DNA of 64,000 bases from Halomonas litopenaei (GTDB lineage: Bacteria; Pseudomonadota; Gammaproteobacteria; Pseudomonadales; Halomonadaceae): assembly GCF_003045775.1 (NCBI RefSeq), contig NZ_PXNS01000004.1, positions 124,001 through 188,000 on the forward strand, given 5' to 3'. Below the pieces are notes generated by a model, which saw only the letters and a list, made by a program, of their open reading frames with translations, searched no databases and was not told the origin of the DNA. Positions 9,282-16,956 of this stretch are shown piece by piece (the stretch's first letter is position 1; each line of letters opens with the position of its first letter). The translations under genes were made by a program, and so were the position numbers.

Positions 9282-10230
9282 TATCGTGATTCCCGCCGGT
9301 CTCGGCACCCTGCTCGCCGCCATCGTCGGGATCTTGCTGGTGGCCAGTAGCGTTGGCTTCGTACTGGCCCGCCGCTATTCGCCCGAGGGCGAAAACGAAG
9401 TGATCGAAAACCTCAACCAGCGCATCCGCTCCTGGTGGATCATGACGCTGTTGATGGGTATCGCCCTGCTAGGCGGCAGGACCGGGGTGGTGCTGCTGTT
9501 TGCCTTCGCCTCGTTTTCCGCGTTGCGCGAGTTCATCGGCCTGGTGCCGTCACGACGGGCCGATCACTGGGCCCTGGCGCTGGTGTTCTTTGTGGTGCTG
9601 CCGGTGCAGTACCTGTTCATCTGGCACCAGTACTACGGCATGTACTCGATCTTCATTCCGGTCTACGCGTTCCTGCTGTTGCCGGTGGTGGCGGCCCTGA
9701 GAGGGGATAGTCAGGGCTTTCTCGAGCGGGTCAGCGAGGTCCAGTGGGCGCTGATGGTGTGCGTCTTCTGCGTTTCTCACGTGCCTGCGCTGTTGAGCCT
9801 GGACATCCCCGGCTATGAGGGGCGCAACGTGCTGCTGATCGCCTTTCTGATCGTGGTGGTGCAGCTCAGCGATGTCCTGCAGTACGTCTGGGGCAAGCTG
9901 CTCGGACGCCGGCGTATCGCCCCCAGGCTATCGCCCTCCAAGACCTTGGAAGGCTTCCTCGGCGGGGTGGCCAGTGCCACCCTGGTCGGGGCCGGATTGG
10001 CCTGGATGACCCCCTTTTCCATGGGCCAGGCGGCGCTGCTGGCGCTGATGATCGCGCTGCTCGGCTTCGTCGGGGGGCTGGTGATGTCGGCGATCAAGCG
10101 CGATCGCGGGATCAAGGACTGGGGTCACCTGATCGAGGGACATGGCGGCTTTATCGATCGTCTGGATTCGGTGATCTTCTCGGCACCGATCTTCTTCCAC
10201 GTGGTGCGCTACTTCTGGTCGGTGGCATGA
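9274..10230 (+). CDS. Phosphatidate cytidylyltransferase (CdsA-like)
   Basis: The enzyme converts phosphatidate and CTP to CDP-diacylglycerol in the inner membrane. The 318-residue polytopic protein shows about eight hydrophobic segments. Near its C-terminus it has the CDS signature: KDWGHLIEGHGGFIDRLDSV with conserved acidic and glycine residues (about residues 278-297), plus the upstream RIAPRLSPSKTLEGFLGG motif. It begins inside the end of the acyltransferase gene. This plsC-cdsA pairing resembles the YnbB/YnbA-type accessory set, so it may be a second copy beside an essential cdsA elsewhere. That point is inference. Confidence 0.9.
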   Translation: MTDIVIPAGLGTLLAAIVGILLVASSVGFVLARRYSPEGENEVIENLNQRIRSWWIMTLLMGIALLGGRTGVVLLFAFASFSALREFIGLVPSRRADHWALALVFFVVLPVQYLFIWHQYYGMYSIFIPVYAFLLLPVVAALRGDSQGFLERVSEVQWALMVCVFCVSHVPALLSLDIPGYEGRNVLLIAFLIVVVQLSDVLQYVWGKLLGRRRIAPRLSPSKTLEGFLGGVASATLVGAGLAWMTPFSMGQAALLALMIALLGFVGGLVMSAIKRDRGIKDWGHLIEGHGGFIDRLDSVIFSAPIFFHVVRYFWSVA

Positions 10231-10302
10231 GGCCCTGGTGGCGTCACAGCGCAATGCATGGGCTGGTGGGGTTCGTCGCCATGGGCGGTTGGACCGCCTG
10301 GG

Positions 10303-10470
10303 TAAGGGCGCGGCGCCTGTCATTGCGGTTCTCGCTTGGCGAAGGCGGCGCCTGACATTGCGCATTCTGCTCAACGAAGGCGACGCCTGAGTCCGGGGCG
10401 AACGATCAGCTCTCGCTGGCGCAGTCGGTGGCCGCGGCGCGGCGCCTGTCGCTGCGCTTCTCGGCGCGCA
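10303..10470. repeat. Degenerate short repeats at the 3' end of the MFS gene
   Basis: A motif resembling GCGCGGCGCCTGTC followed by a GCG-TTCTCG block occurs at about 10306 and again inside the 3' end of the MFS gene at about 10436. A shorter variant, GGCGGCGCCTGAC, lies near 10347 and a clipped copy near 10381. This looks like partial duplication of the gene's last codons into the downstream spacer. Confidence 0.4.
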
Positions 10471-11626
10471 GGCCGATATAGAAGACCACCAGGCCGCCAA
10501 GGGCGAGCCCGGCGCCGACCAGGCCACTGGAGGACCAGGGCGCACCGGCCTTGATCGTCACCCCGGCCAGATAGGCGCCCAGCGCATTGGCGCAGTTGAA
10601 GGCGGCGTGATTCATCGAGGCGGCCATGGTCTGGGCGTCGCCGGCCACGTCCATCAGGCGTGTCTGCAGCGCCGGACCCAGCGCCATGCTGGTGCCGACC
10701 AGGCCGACGAACAGGATGCCGGTGTAAAGGTTGTCGGCGGCAAAGTAGAAGGCGCCCTGGACCACCAGGCACCACAGCAGGATGCGCGGCACCGCCTTCA
10801 TCAGATTCTTGTCCGCTGCCCGGGCGCCCACCAGATTGCCGATGATGCCGCCGATGCCGAAGATCGCCAGCACCCAGGGGCCGACCATCTCGGGCATGTC
10901 GGCCTGGGCGCGCAGGGTCGGTACCACATAGCTGAACACCGAGAACATGCCGCCAAAGCCGATGCTGGCCACGCCCAGGGTGTAGAGCACCCGCTGTTTG
11001 ACCAGGGCGGTCAGTTCGCGCTTGGGGCTGGCCTTGACGTCATGCGGCTGACGCGGCACGAACAGCTTGATCAGGCCCATGGTGACAAAGGCCACGACGC
11101 CCACCGCGAAGAAGGCGAACTGCCAGCCGAACCACTGGCCGGCCCAGGTGGCCAGTGGCGCGCCGATCACGATGGCGCTGGTCAGCCCCAGCATGACCCG
11201 GCTGATGGCTCGGGCGCGTTCTTCCACCGGTACCGCTGCTGCGGCCACCAGGGCGGCCACGCCGAAGTAGGCGCCGTGGGGCAGGCCGGCAAGAAAACGC
11301 AGACCGACAAAGGGCCAGAAGCTGGTCGCCAGGGCACTGGCGATGTTGCCCACGGCGAACACCAGCATCAGGCAGATCAGCAGGGTGCGCCGGGGCACCC
11401 GCGCGGCCAGCGCCGAGATCAGCGGCGCACCGACCACTACCCCCAGGGCATAGGCGGAGATGGCGTAGCCGACGTCGGCGGCGCTGACCGACAGGTCCTG
11501 GGCGACACGCTCCATCAAGCCCATGATCACGAACTCGCTGGTACCGATGCCAAAGCCACCGAGGGCCAGGGCGAGCTCCGCCAGGCGAGGATGACGAGCT
11601 CTGAGATGGGTGATGGAGATTGCCAT
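10406..11626 (-). CDS. MFS transporter, DHA1 family (AraJ/YdhP-like exporter)
   Basis: A 406-residue inner-membrane protein with 12 predicted transmembrane segments in two halves. The N-terminus has the DHA1-type run FGIGTSEFVIMGL, and the loop between helices 2 and 3 holds RVPRRTLL. Helix 4-5 has RFLAGLPHGAYFG, characteristic of the AraJ/YdhP/sugar-efflux branch. Substrates in this branch include purine analogues, arabinosides and drugs, so the substrate here cannot be fixed. It ends in a charged tail rich in Arg and Ala. It is convergent with cdsA and has a long AT-rich region upstream. Confidence 0.87.
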   Translation of the reverse strand: MAISITHLRARHPRLAELALALGGFGIGTSEFVIMGLMERVAQDLSVSAADVGYAISAYALGVVVGAPLISALAARVPRRTLLICLMLVFAVGNIASALATSFWPFVGLRFLAGLPHGAYFGVAALVAAAAVPVEERARAISRVMLGLTSAIVIGAPLATWAGQWFGWQFAFFAVGVVAFVTMGLIKLFVPRQPHDVKASPKRELTALVKQRVLYTLGVASIGFGGMFSVFSYVVPTLRAQADMPEMVGPWVLAIFGIGGIIGNLVGARAADKNLMKAVPRILLWCLVVQGAFYFAADNLYTGILFVGLVGTSMALGPALQTRLMDVAGDAQTMAASMNHAAFNCANALGAYLAGVTIKAGAPWSSSGLVGAGLALGGLVVFYIGLRAEKRSDRRRAAATDCASES

Positions 11627-12202
11627 CGGGCCTCCTGGAAAACGAAAACGATCCCGACGGGTGTCGAGATCGTAAATTTACGACAAAAGTATAAGGCATC
11701 CGAAAGGTGGGTTCTAGCGCCGAAAACGTCAATCTTGTCGATTAGATAGGGCTAAAATGCGGGTAAGTGACGGTTATGTGTCGTCGAGCCGGGGCGCTCT
11801 CCAGCGCCACGGCGAGCTATCGTGTTGTTAATTTTACCACTGTGAAAAAGCGCTCAGCTTTAGCGCATTTCTGTTGAAGAAGTTTCACCTATACGCAGTG
11901 TACTGTTTTTCTGTGCTCTTTTTTTGACACGACCAGCAGGCTGATCTCTTCAAAACTCTCCACTGCGCTTAACATTTGATTGAAAATCAATAGCCTGGCA
12001 TGTGTTCACCGGCAAGTGATCGTGCCGATGTCGACGCGTGATTGTCGTGACGAGTGATGGCGGCGAGTGAGGAACGAACTACCTTAGTAGTTCAGTACCA
12101 CCCGACTAAGTCCGTTGAGCCCCATTCCTCGGTTCAGCGGCGGTCGTCGTGGCGACGCCGAAACCGATGGTTCGGTGCACGCGCTGACGGCAGGGAGTCG
12201 AC
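11627..12202. other. Long AT-rich divergent intergenic region
   Basis: 576 bases between the MFS gene and the M28 peptidase gene. The stretch 11820-12000 is much more AT-rich than its surroundings. It contains GCGCT/AGCGC arms near 11850-11867 and a T7 run followed by TTGACA near 11920-11933. A small palindrome, AACTAC-ctta-GTAGTT, lies near 12076-12091. No coding frame is convincing. It probably carries the promoters of both flanking genes and marks the left edge of the accessory peptidase/ATP-grasp cluster. Confidence 0.5.
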
Positions 12203-13705
12203 ATGAAGGTCGAACTGCATCAGGCAAGGAGCGGCGACGCGACGCTGACCGAGCGCGTCGAGAAAGCCGGTGGCTGGCTGGTGGAGGCTGGACGCAAACG
12301 GCTGCTGGTCGCCGCCAACGCCCGCTGGCGGGCCGTCCGCGAGGCCACGAGCCTGCATGACGCCGATGACGCCGATGACGCGATGGTCCAGGACCTGGGC
12401 CAGGGAAGGCTGCACGGTGTCTGCCAGAAGGGTCGGCTGTTCCAGCAGGCCCATCCCGAGGTCCCGGTGCTGCTGGATGCGGGGCGCTATCTGGTGGTGG
12501 ACCTGCCCAGGTCCGAGGCCAACAGGATCAACAAGCCCCTTGAGCAAAGTGAAGCGCCCTGCTTCCGCCTGTTCCCTTTACGCGAATCGACCCGTCTGTT
12601 TCGCCAGGTTGCGCCTCGTCGCGACGCCGCAGGATCCCGGGCCGTCGACGCTGTCGTCGCGTCGGCCTCCCAGGCCCGCTACGTCACCCTGCTGAGTCAG
12701 CTGGTGTCCTATCCGACGCGCCTATCATCGAGCGCCGAGTACGCTCAGGCGGTGGACTGGGCCGAGTCTCAGCTGACCACGGCGGGGCTGGCCGTGGATC
12801 GCCAGCAGGTATCGCTGCCCGGCGGCGCCAGCAGCATCAACCTGCTGGCGCGGCTGCCGGGGCAGGCCGCCAGCCCCCGTCACTGGCTGGTGGTCGCTCA
12901 CCTGGACAGCGTCAACCATCAGGGCGGTCCGTCCGCACCGGCGCCGGGCGCCGACGACAACGCCAGTGGCTCGGCGGCGCTGATGCTGATGGCCGAGGTG
13001 CTGGCCGGGCAGCGTTTCGATGATGACCTGAGCTTTGTGCTGTTCGGCGGCGAGGAGCAGGGGCTGCACGGTAGCCGCCAGTTCGTGGCGGGACTCTCCG
13101 CTGCCGAGCGGGGGCGCATCACCGGGGTGCTCAATATGGACATGATCGGCTCGATCAACGCCACACCGGCGGCGGTACTGCTGGAAGGCGCGCCCCTCAG
13201 CCAGGACATGATTGATGGCCTGAGTGCGGCGGGAGGCCGCTTCACCGATCTCGAACTGCAGGTCTCGCTCAACCCCTTTGCCAGTGATCATGTGCCCTTT
13301 ATCGACGCCGGCATACCCGCCGTGCTGACCATCGAAGGGGCCGACGGCGCCAATGACGCCATCCATGGACCTAACGATGTCCTGGCCACGGTGGATCCGT
13401 CCTACGCCATGAAGATCGTGGCAATGAACCTGGGGTTTGTGGCCACCAGCGCCGGCCTGCACGCGGTCGACGCCCCACCCCTGCCGGAATGCCACTGTCG
13501 TGGCGACGAGCGCCACCACCTGGGCGACCCCTGGCGCCAGCTCGAGGCCCATCATGAAGCCCTGCTGGCCCAGTATCGTCGCTGGCAGGGACAAGGCGTC
13601 TGGTCGGCGCAGCTGGACGTCGGCTGGCGTCAGGCCTGGCAGCGGTTGGAGTTGCTGCGCTCGCGCAGGGAATGGGAGCGACGGTCTCGGTCAACGGGCC
13701 GTTGA
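12203..13705 (+). CDS. M28 family zinc aminopeptidase with extra N-terminal domain
   Basis: A 500-residue predicted di-zinc exopeptidase. Residues about 155-410 are the M28 catalytic domain. The metal ligands are readable in order: His233 and Asp235 in AHLDS, the bridging Asp in GADDNASG, the general base and ligand Glu in FGGEEQGL, Asp in LNMDMIG, and the last His in DAIHGPND. About 150 residues before it form a separate region with no family I recognise, and the last 90 are helical and charged. I see no signal peptide, unusual because most bacterial M28 enzymes are secreted. The start ATG is preceded by CAGGGAG. It is the first gene of the accessory cluster. Confidence 0.88.
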   Translation: MKVELHQARSGDATLTERVEKAGGWLVEAGRKRLLVAANARWRAVREATSLHDADDADDAMVQDLGQGRLHGVCQKGRLFQQAHPEVPVLLDAGRYLVVDLPRSEANRINKPLEQSEAPCFRLFPLRESTRLFRQVAPRRDAAGSRAVDAVVASASQARYVTLLSQLVSYPTRLSSSAEYAQAVDWAESQLTTAGLAVDRQQVSLPGGASSINLLARLPGQAASPRHWLVVAHLDSVNHQGGPSAPAPGADDNASGSAALMLMAEVLAGQRFDDDLSFVLFGGEEQGLHGSRQFVAGLSAAERGRITGVLNMDMIGSINATPAAVLLEGAPLSQDMIDGLSAAGGRFTDLELQVSLNPFASDHVPFIDAGIPAVLTIEGADGANDAIHGPNDVLATVDPSYAMKIVAMNLGFVATSAGLHAVDAPPLPECHCRGDERHHLGDPWRQLEAHHEALLAQYRRWQGQGVWSAQLDVGWRQAWQRLELLRSRREWERRSRSTGR

Positions 13706-13721
13706 ACGAGCCAGTGGCAAG

Positions 13722-13788
13722 GCCGCTCACCCAGCCACTCAGCCAGCCACTCACCCAGCCACTCACCCAGCCACTCACCCAGCCAGTG
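13722..13788 (+). repeat. Tandem 12-bp repeat downstream of the M28 gene
   Basis: About five head-to-tail copies of a 12-base unit (CACTCACCCAGC phase), the second with one base changed, fill most of the gap between the M28 gene and the 101-residue ORF. The unit is a multiple of 3, but no reading frame through it looks real. It resembles a simple slippage-prone tandem repeat. Confidence 0.8.
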
Positions 13789-13867
13789 ATCGAGTGACGC
13801 CCCGGCGAGACGAGAACAGGCAAGACAAGATCAGGTAAAGCAAGACAAGACCGATCAGGAGGATGTG

Positions 13868-14173
13868 ATGCCAAAGGACCTGTGCGGAGACTGGATCGAG
13901 ATGCGCGAGGAAGGCATCGGCGACTGCACGGTGCTGCGGCACCCGGATTCGCCGGCTGTCACCCCCTCGCGGATGCCGCGAAGGCGCCTGTGTCTGCACC
14001 AGGACGGCGCCGTCGAGCTCCACACCGGAGACGCCGCCGACCGCCTTGCCTGCGATGCCCGTGGTCAGTGGCGGCGTGATGGCGATCAACTGCACCTGAC
14101 ACTGCCCGGTTGGGACGGTGACTACGATATCGATGCGCTGGAGGACGATCTTCTGATCATTACCCGTCATTGA
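13868..14173 (+). CDS. Hypothetical 101-residue acidic protein, possibly a small beta-barrel
   Basis: I do not recognise this protein. It is rich in Asp, Trp and Gly, with alternating hydrophobic residues (LCLHQDGAVEL, QLHLTLPGWDGDYDI, LLIITRH) that suggest an antiparallel beta sheet, perhaps lipocalin-like. Four Cys residues occur in the first 65 positions. An excellent AGGAGG (13857-13862) sits 5 bases before the ATG at 13868, which settles that start over the GTG at 13865. It lies between the M28 and M43 genes on the same strand, so it is probably part of the same unit. A small immunity, inhibitor or carrier role is possible but unproven. Confidence 0.65.
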   Translation: MPKDLCGDWIEMREEGIGDCTVLRHPDSPAVTPSRMPRRRLCLHQDGAVELHTGDAADRLACDARGQWRRDGDQLHLTLPGWDGDYDIDALEDDLLIITRH

Positions 14174-14281
14174 GGCCACCAACGCCGCCAATACCGTGCG
14201 TTGTGGGGCCACTTGAGGCCAGTTGCTGGCCATTGAACCTGTACTCACGACGCCGACCGGCTGGCCGGCGGGGAGGCTTGC

Positions 14282-15892
14282 ATGTCCGATAACACCACCC
14301 ATCCGGAACGGTGTCGCTGTTGTGGCACCATGGCGGTTCACCGGCGACTGCTGGACCAGGACCCCGGTTATGCCAGGCGGCGATCGCGCATCGAGGAACA
14401 CGCCTTTCGCGCCATGCGTGGCACCATCGTCCAGCGTCCGGGGTGCACCCGCATCCCGGTGGTCGTCCACGTGGTCTACAACACCGACGAGCAGAACATC
14501 TCGCGGGAGCAGATCGACAGCCAGATCGAGATCCTCAATGAGGACTTTCGCAAGGCCAATGCCGACATCTCGACGGTACCTGCGCCCTTCGCGCCGGTGG
14601 CCGCCGATGCCAGGCTATTGTTTGCGCTGGCCACCAGCGATCCCGACGGCAACCCCACCGATGGCATCACCCGCACCCGCACCGACGTCAGCGGTTTCGT
14701 CGATGACGACAAGGTCAAGGCCGACGCCAGCGGCGGCAAGGATGCCTGGCCCGCAGACGAATACCTCAATATCTGGGTCTGCCCGCTTTCCGGTGGCCTG
14801 CTCGGCTACGCCCAGTTCCCCGGCGGACCCGCCGCCACCGACGGCGTGGTGGTGACCTACACCGGCTTCGGCAACATGGGCACCGCCCGGGCGCCGTTCG
14901 ACCTGGGGCGCACCACCACCCACGAGATAGGCCACTGGCTCAATCTCTTTCATATCTGGGGAGACGACGGCACCGGCTGCTCCGGCTCGGACTTCGTCGA
15001 CGACACCCCCAACCAGGGCGGCGCCAACCTGGGCAAGCCGACCTTTCCCAAGGTGTCCTGCGACAACGGCCCCGATGGCGACATGTTCATGAACTACATG
15101 GACTACGTCGACGACGACACCATGGTGATGTTCACTGAGGGCCAGGTGGCACGGATGCAGGCCTGCCTGGATGGCCCCCGCAGTGCCATCGGCGAGATGG
15201 TGTCGTGCACACCGCTGCACCCCAAGGCGCTGCCAAAGGACGCCCCCAAGGAGTTCACCAAGGAACCGATCAAGGATCCGCCAAAAGAGCGGCCCAAGGA
15301 TAACCCCAAGGAGTTCGTCAAGGAGCCGGTCAAGGAGAGCGTCAAGGAGGGACCGAAGGACCTGATCAAGGATGGCATCAAGGATGGGATCAAGGACGGC
15401 GGCAAAGACGGGATCAAGGATGGCATCAAGGACGGCGGCAAGGAGTTGCCCAAGGACAACCCCAAGGACTTTGGCAAGGATCCAGGCCTGGAGCCGGGCA
15501 AATGGAAGCCGCTTGACCCGCCTCCCAAGCAGATCTTCGAAGTGCCGACCAAGCAACTGGTGGAAGGCCCCGTGGGCGGCAAGCAGGCCTTCGAGAATCC
15601 GCTACCGGGGGGCTGGGGCAACCAGCCCGTCCAGCCGATGCAACCAATGCAACCAGCCCAGCCGCTGCAGCCCTTTGTGCTGGCCACCGGTCAGGCGCCG
15701 TCGGGCGCCTCGCTCAAGCCGCCGGTGGCGGACGGCGGAGGCGAGCAGGATCAGAGCCAGGCGTTGCTTGGCGAGTACGCTCAACTGCTGGCGCAGTACG
15801 CCCAGCTCTACCAGCAGGGCATGCTCGATCAGCAGGGGATGCTGGCCTGGCAGCAGGCCTGGGCGGCCTACGTGCAGCTTGGTGGACGGTGA
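14282..15892 (+). CDS. M43 (pappalysin-type) zinc metalloprotease fused to a 21-fold K-(D/E)-x-x repeat tail
   Basis: The 536-residue protein has no visible Sec signal and starts with a Cys cluster (CRCC, residues 11-14). Residues about 55-310 form an M43 metalloprotease: the zinc motif [11 protein letters not shown] with His214, Glu215, His218 and His224, and a Met-turn at Met273 in NYMDY. Residues 319-402 are 21 unbroken tetrads K-(D/E)-x-x. Three K-Q-x-x-E motifs follow, starting at Lys416, Lys424 and Lys434, then a Gln/Pro-rich stretch and a Gln-rich helical C-terminus. Pappalysins are normally secreted proteases without such a tail. Next to an MvdD-like ATP-grasp ligase, the tail is a plausible cross-linking substrate; that is inference. 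Confidence 0.88.
   Translation: MSDNTTHPERCRCCGTMAVHRRLLDQDPGYARRRSRIEEHAFRAMRGTIVQRPGCTRIPVVVHVVYNTDEQNISREQIDSQIEILNEDFRKANADISTVPAPFAPVAADARLLFALATSDPDGNPTDGITRTRTDVSGFVDDDKVKADASGGKDAWPADEYLNIWVCPLSGGLLGYAQFPGGPAATDGVVVTYTGFGNMGTARAPFDLGRTTTHEIGHWLNLFHIWGDDGTGCSGSDFVDDTPNQGGANLGKPTFPKVSCDNGPDGDMFMNYMDYVDDDTMVMFTEGQVARMQACLDGPRSAIGEMVSCTPLHPKALPKDAPKEFTKEPIKDPPKERPKDNPKEFVKEPVKESVKEGPKDLIKDGIKDGIKDGGKDGIKDGIKDGGKELPKDNPKDFGKDPGLEPGKWKPLDPPPKQIFEVPTKQLVEGPVGGKQAFENPLPGGWGNQPVQPMQPMQPAQPLQPFVLATGQAPSGASLKPPVADGGGEQDQSQALLGEYAQLLAQYAQLYQQGMLDQQGMLAWQQAWAAYVQLGGR
15236..15487 (+). repeat. In-frame 12-bp period repeat encoding 21 K-(D/E)-x-x tetrads
   Basis: Exactly 252 bases, 21 units of 12, encode Lys then Asp or Glu then two variable residues, with Lys at every fourth position from 319 to 399. 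The central units are nearly identical at DNA level (AAGGATGGCATC-type), while the outer ones have diverged but keep the K-acid pair. Strict conservation of the pair under DNA drift suggests selection on the protein pattern. Confidence 0.95.
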
Positions 15893-15907
15893 GCGATGAC
15901 AGGACCC

Positions 15908-15936
15908 GCGGGCACCCTGTCGGTGCCCGCCTTTTT
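15908..15936 (+). terminator. Intrinsic terminator between the M43 and ATP-grasp genes
   Basis: GCGGGCACC (15908-15916) pairs with GGTGCCCGC (15922-15930) over a 5-base loop and is followed by CTTTTT. It sits 15 bases past the M43 stop and 14 bases before the ATP-grasp ATG. It should lower, not abolish, expression of the ligase relative to the upstream repeat protein. Confidence 0.9.
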
Positions 15937-15950
15937 CGAGGGAGCCGAGC

Positions 15951-16892
15951 ATGATCCTGATCCTGTCGTTTGCCGACAATGCCCATGTCGAGCGGGTACT
16001 GCCCCATCTTCACTCGCCGGTGGAGGTGATCGACGTCGCCGACTTCCCCCGGCGCCTGGGAATCCTGGCCTACGCAGGTGCCAGCGGTGACAGCCTGTGG
16101 CTGGAACTTGGCGACGGGCGCCGGCTGGCGCTGGACGAGGTGCGCTCGGTATGGAACCGGCGCATCCGTTCCTTTGACCTGGACCCTGCCCTGGGCGACG
16201 GCACCGAACGGCTGTTTGCCTGGTCCGAGACCCAGGAGGCGGTGCTTGGACTGTGGTATGCCCTGGATAGCTTCTGGATGAACCATCCGCTGGCCGACGA
16301 ACGCGCCCAGCGCAAGCTGACCCAGCATCGTCTGGCCCACCGGCTGGGGCTCGAGATTCCCGATACCCTGATCACCAATCGCCCGGACGCCGCTGCCGAG
16401 TTTATCGCCCGCCACGGCGACGGTGGAGTGGTACGCAAGGCCTTTCGCAATATCGTCGAGGCGCCGCGAGAGACCCTCAAGGTCGGCCAGGACGAGATGG
16501 CCAGGCTCGAGGCGGTTCGTCTGGCGCCGGTGATCTTTCAGGAGTACATCCCGCTGGCGCTGGACCTGCGCGTCACCGCGGTGGCCGGCGAGATGTTCGC
16601 GACCGCCTTCAGGAGCGAGCCGCAGTACGAGGTCGACTACCGCAGTGGCGTGGGCAGCGCCGAGGTCTTCCCCTATACCCTGCCGGATGAGGTGGAGGCC
16701 GGACTGCGCGCGCTGATGAGAGAGCTTGGACTGGCCTACGGCGCCATCGATCTAAGGGTCACACCCGAGGGGCGTCATGTGTTCTTCGAGGTCAATCCGG
16801 CCGGCGAGTACCTGTTCGCCAGCGAACGCAGCGGCCAGCCGATTCCCCAGGCCATCGCCGCCGCCCTGGAGCGCGGCGGCGGCGAGTGGTGA
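15951..16892 (+). CDS. ATP-grasp ligase of the MvdC/MvdD (graspetide synthetase-like) type
   Basis: A 313-residue ATP-grasp enzyme. The C-terminal metal-binding strand reads FFEVNPAGEYLF (residues 278-289, with Glu280 and Asn282 as likely magnesium ligands), then a GQPIPQAIAAAL helix. This ending is characteristic of the ligases that make microviridins and other graspetides. They activate Asp/Glu side chains as acyl phosphates and couple them to Ser/Thr or Lys side chains. The N-terminal part with WNRR and the central MNHPLADERAQRKLTQHRLA helix fit the same group. The gene follows the M43 repeat-protein gene after a terminator. The family is confident; the substrate is inferred. Confidence 0.85.
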   Translation: MILILSFADNAHVERVLPHLHSPVEVIDVADFPRRLGILAYAGASGDSLWLELGDGRRLALDEVRSVWNRRIRSFDLDPALGDGTERLFAWSETQEAVLGLWYALDSFWMNHPLADERAQRKLTQHRLAHRLGLEIPDTLITNRPDAAAEFIARHGDGGVVRKAFRNIVEAPRETLKVGQDEMARLEAVRLAPVIFQEYIPLALDLRVTAVAGEMFATAFRSEPQYEVDYRSGVGSAEVFPYTLPDEVEAGLRALMRELGLAYGAIDLRVTPEGRHVFFEVNPAGEYLFASERSGQPIPQAIAAALERGGGEW

Positions 16893-16956
16893 CGTCCCCG
16901 GCCGGTGGCAGCAGGGCCCCCGGTCGGTGGGATCAGGGCCCCCGGCCGGTATCAGG

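Noticed and set aside
12115..12202. A short frame before the M28 gene considered as a leader peptide
   Set aside because: It has no ribosome binding site and no conserved features; the M28 ATG at 12203 has its own CAGGGAG.
13722..13788. Tandem repeats considered as a CRISPR array
   Set aside because: The 12-base units are contiguous without unique spacers and no cas gene is present.
14615..15556. A 313-codon minus-strand frame with Leu/Asp repeats opposite the K-(D/E)-x-x tail
   Set aside because: It is the mirror image of the 12-base coding repeat and has no independent start signal or family.
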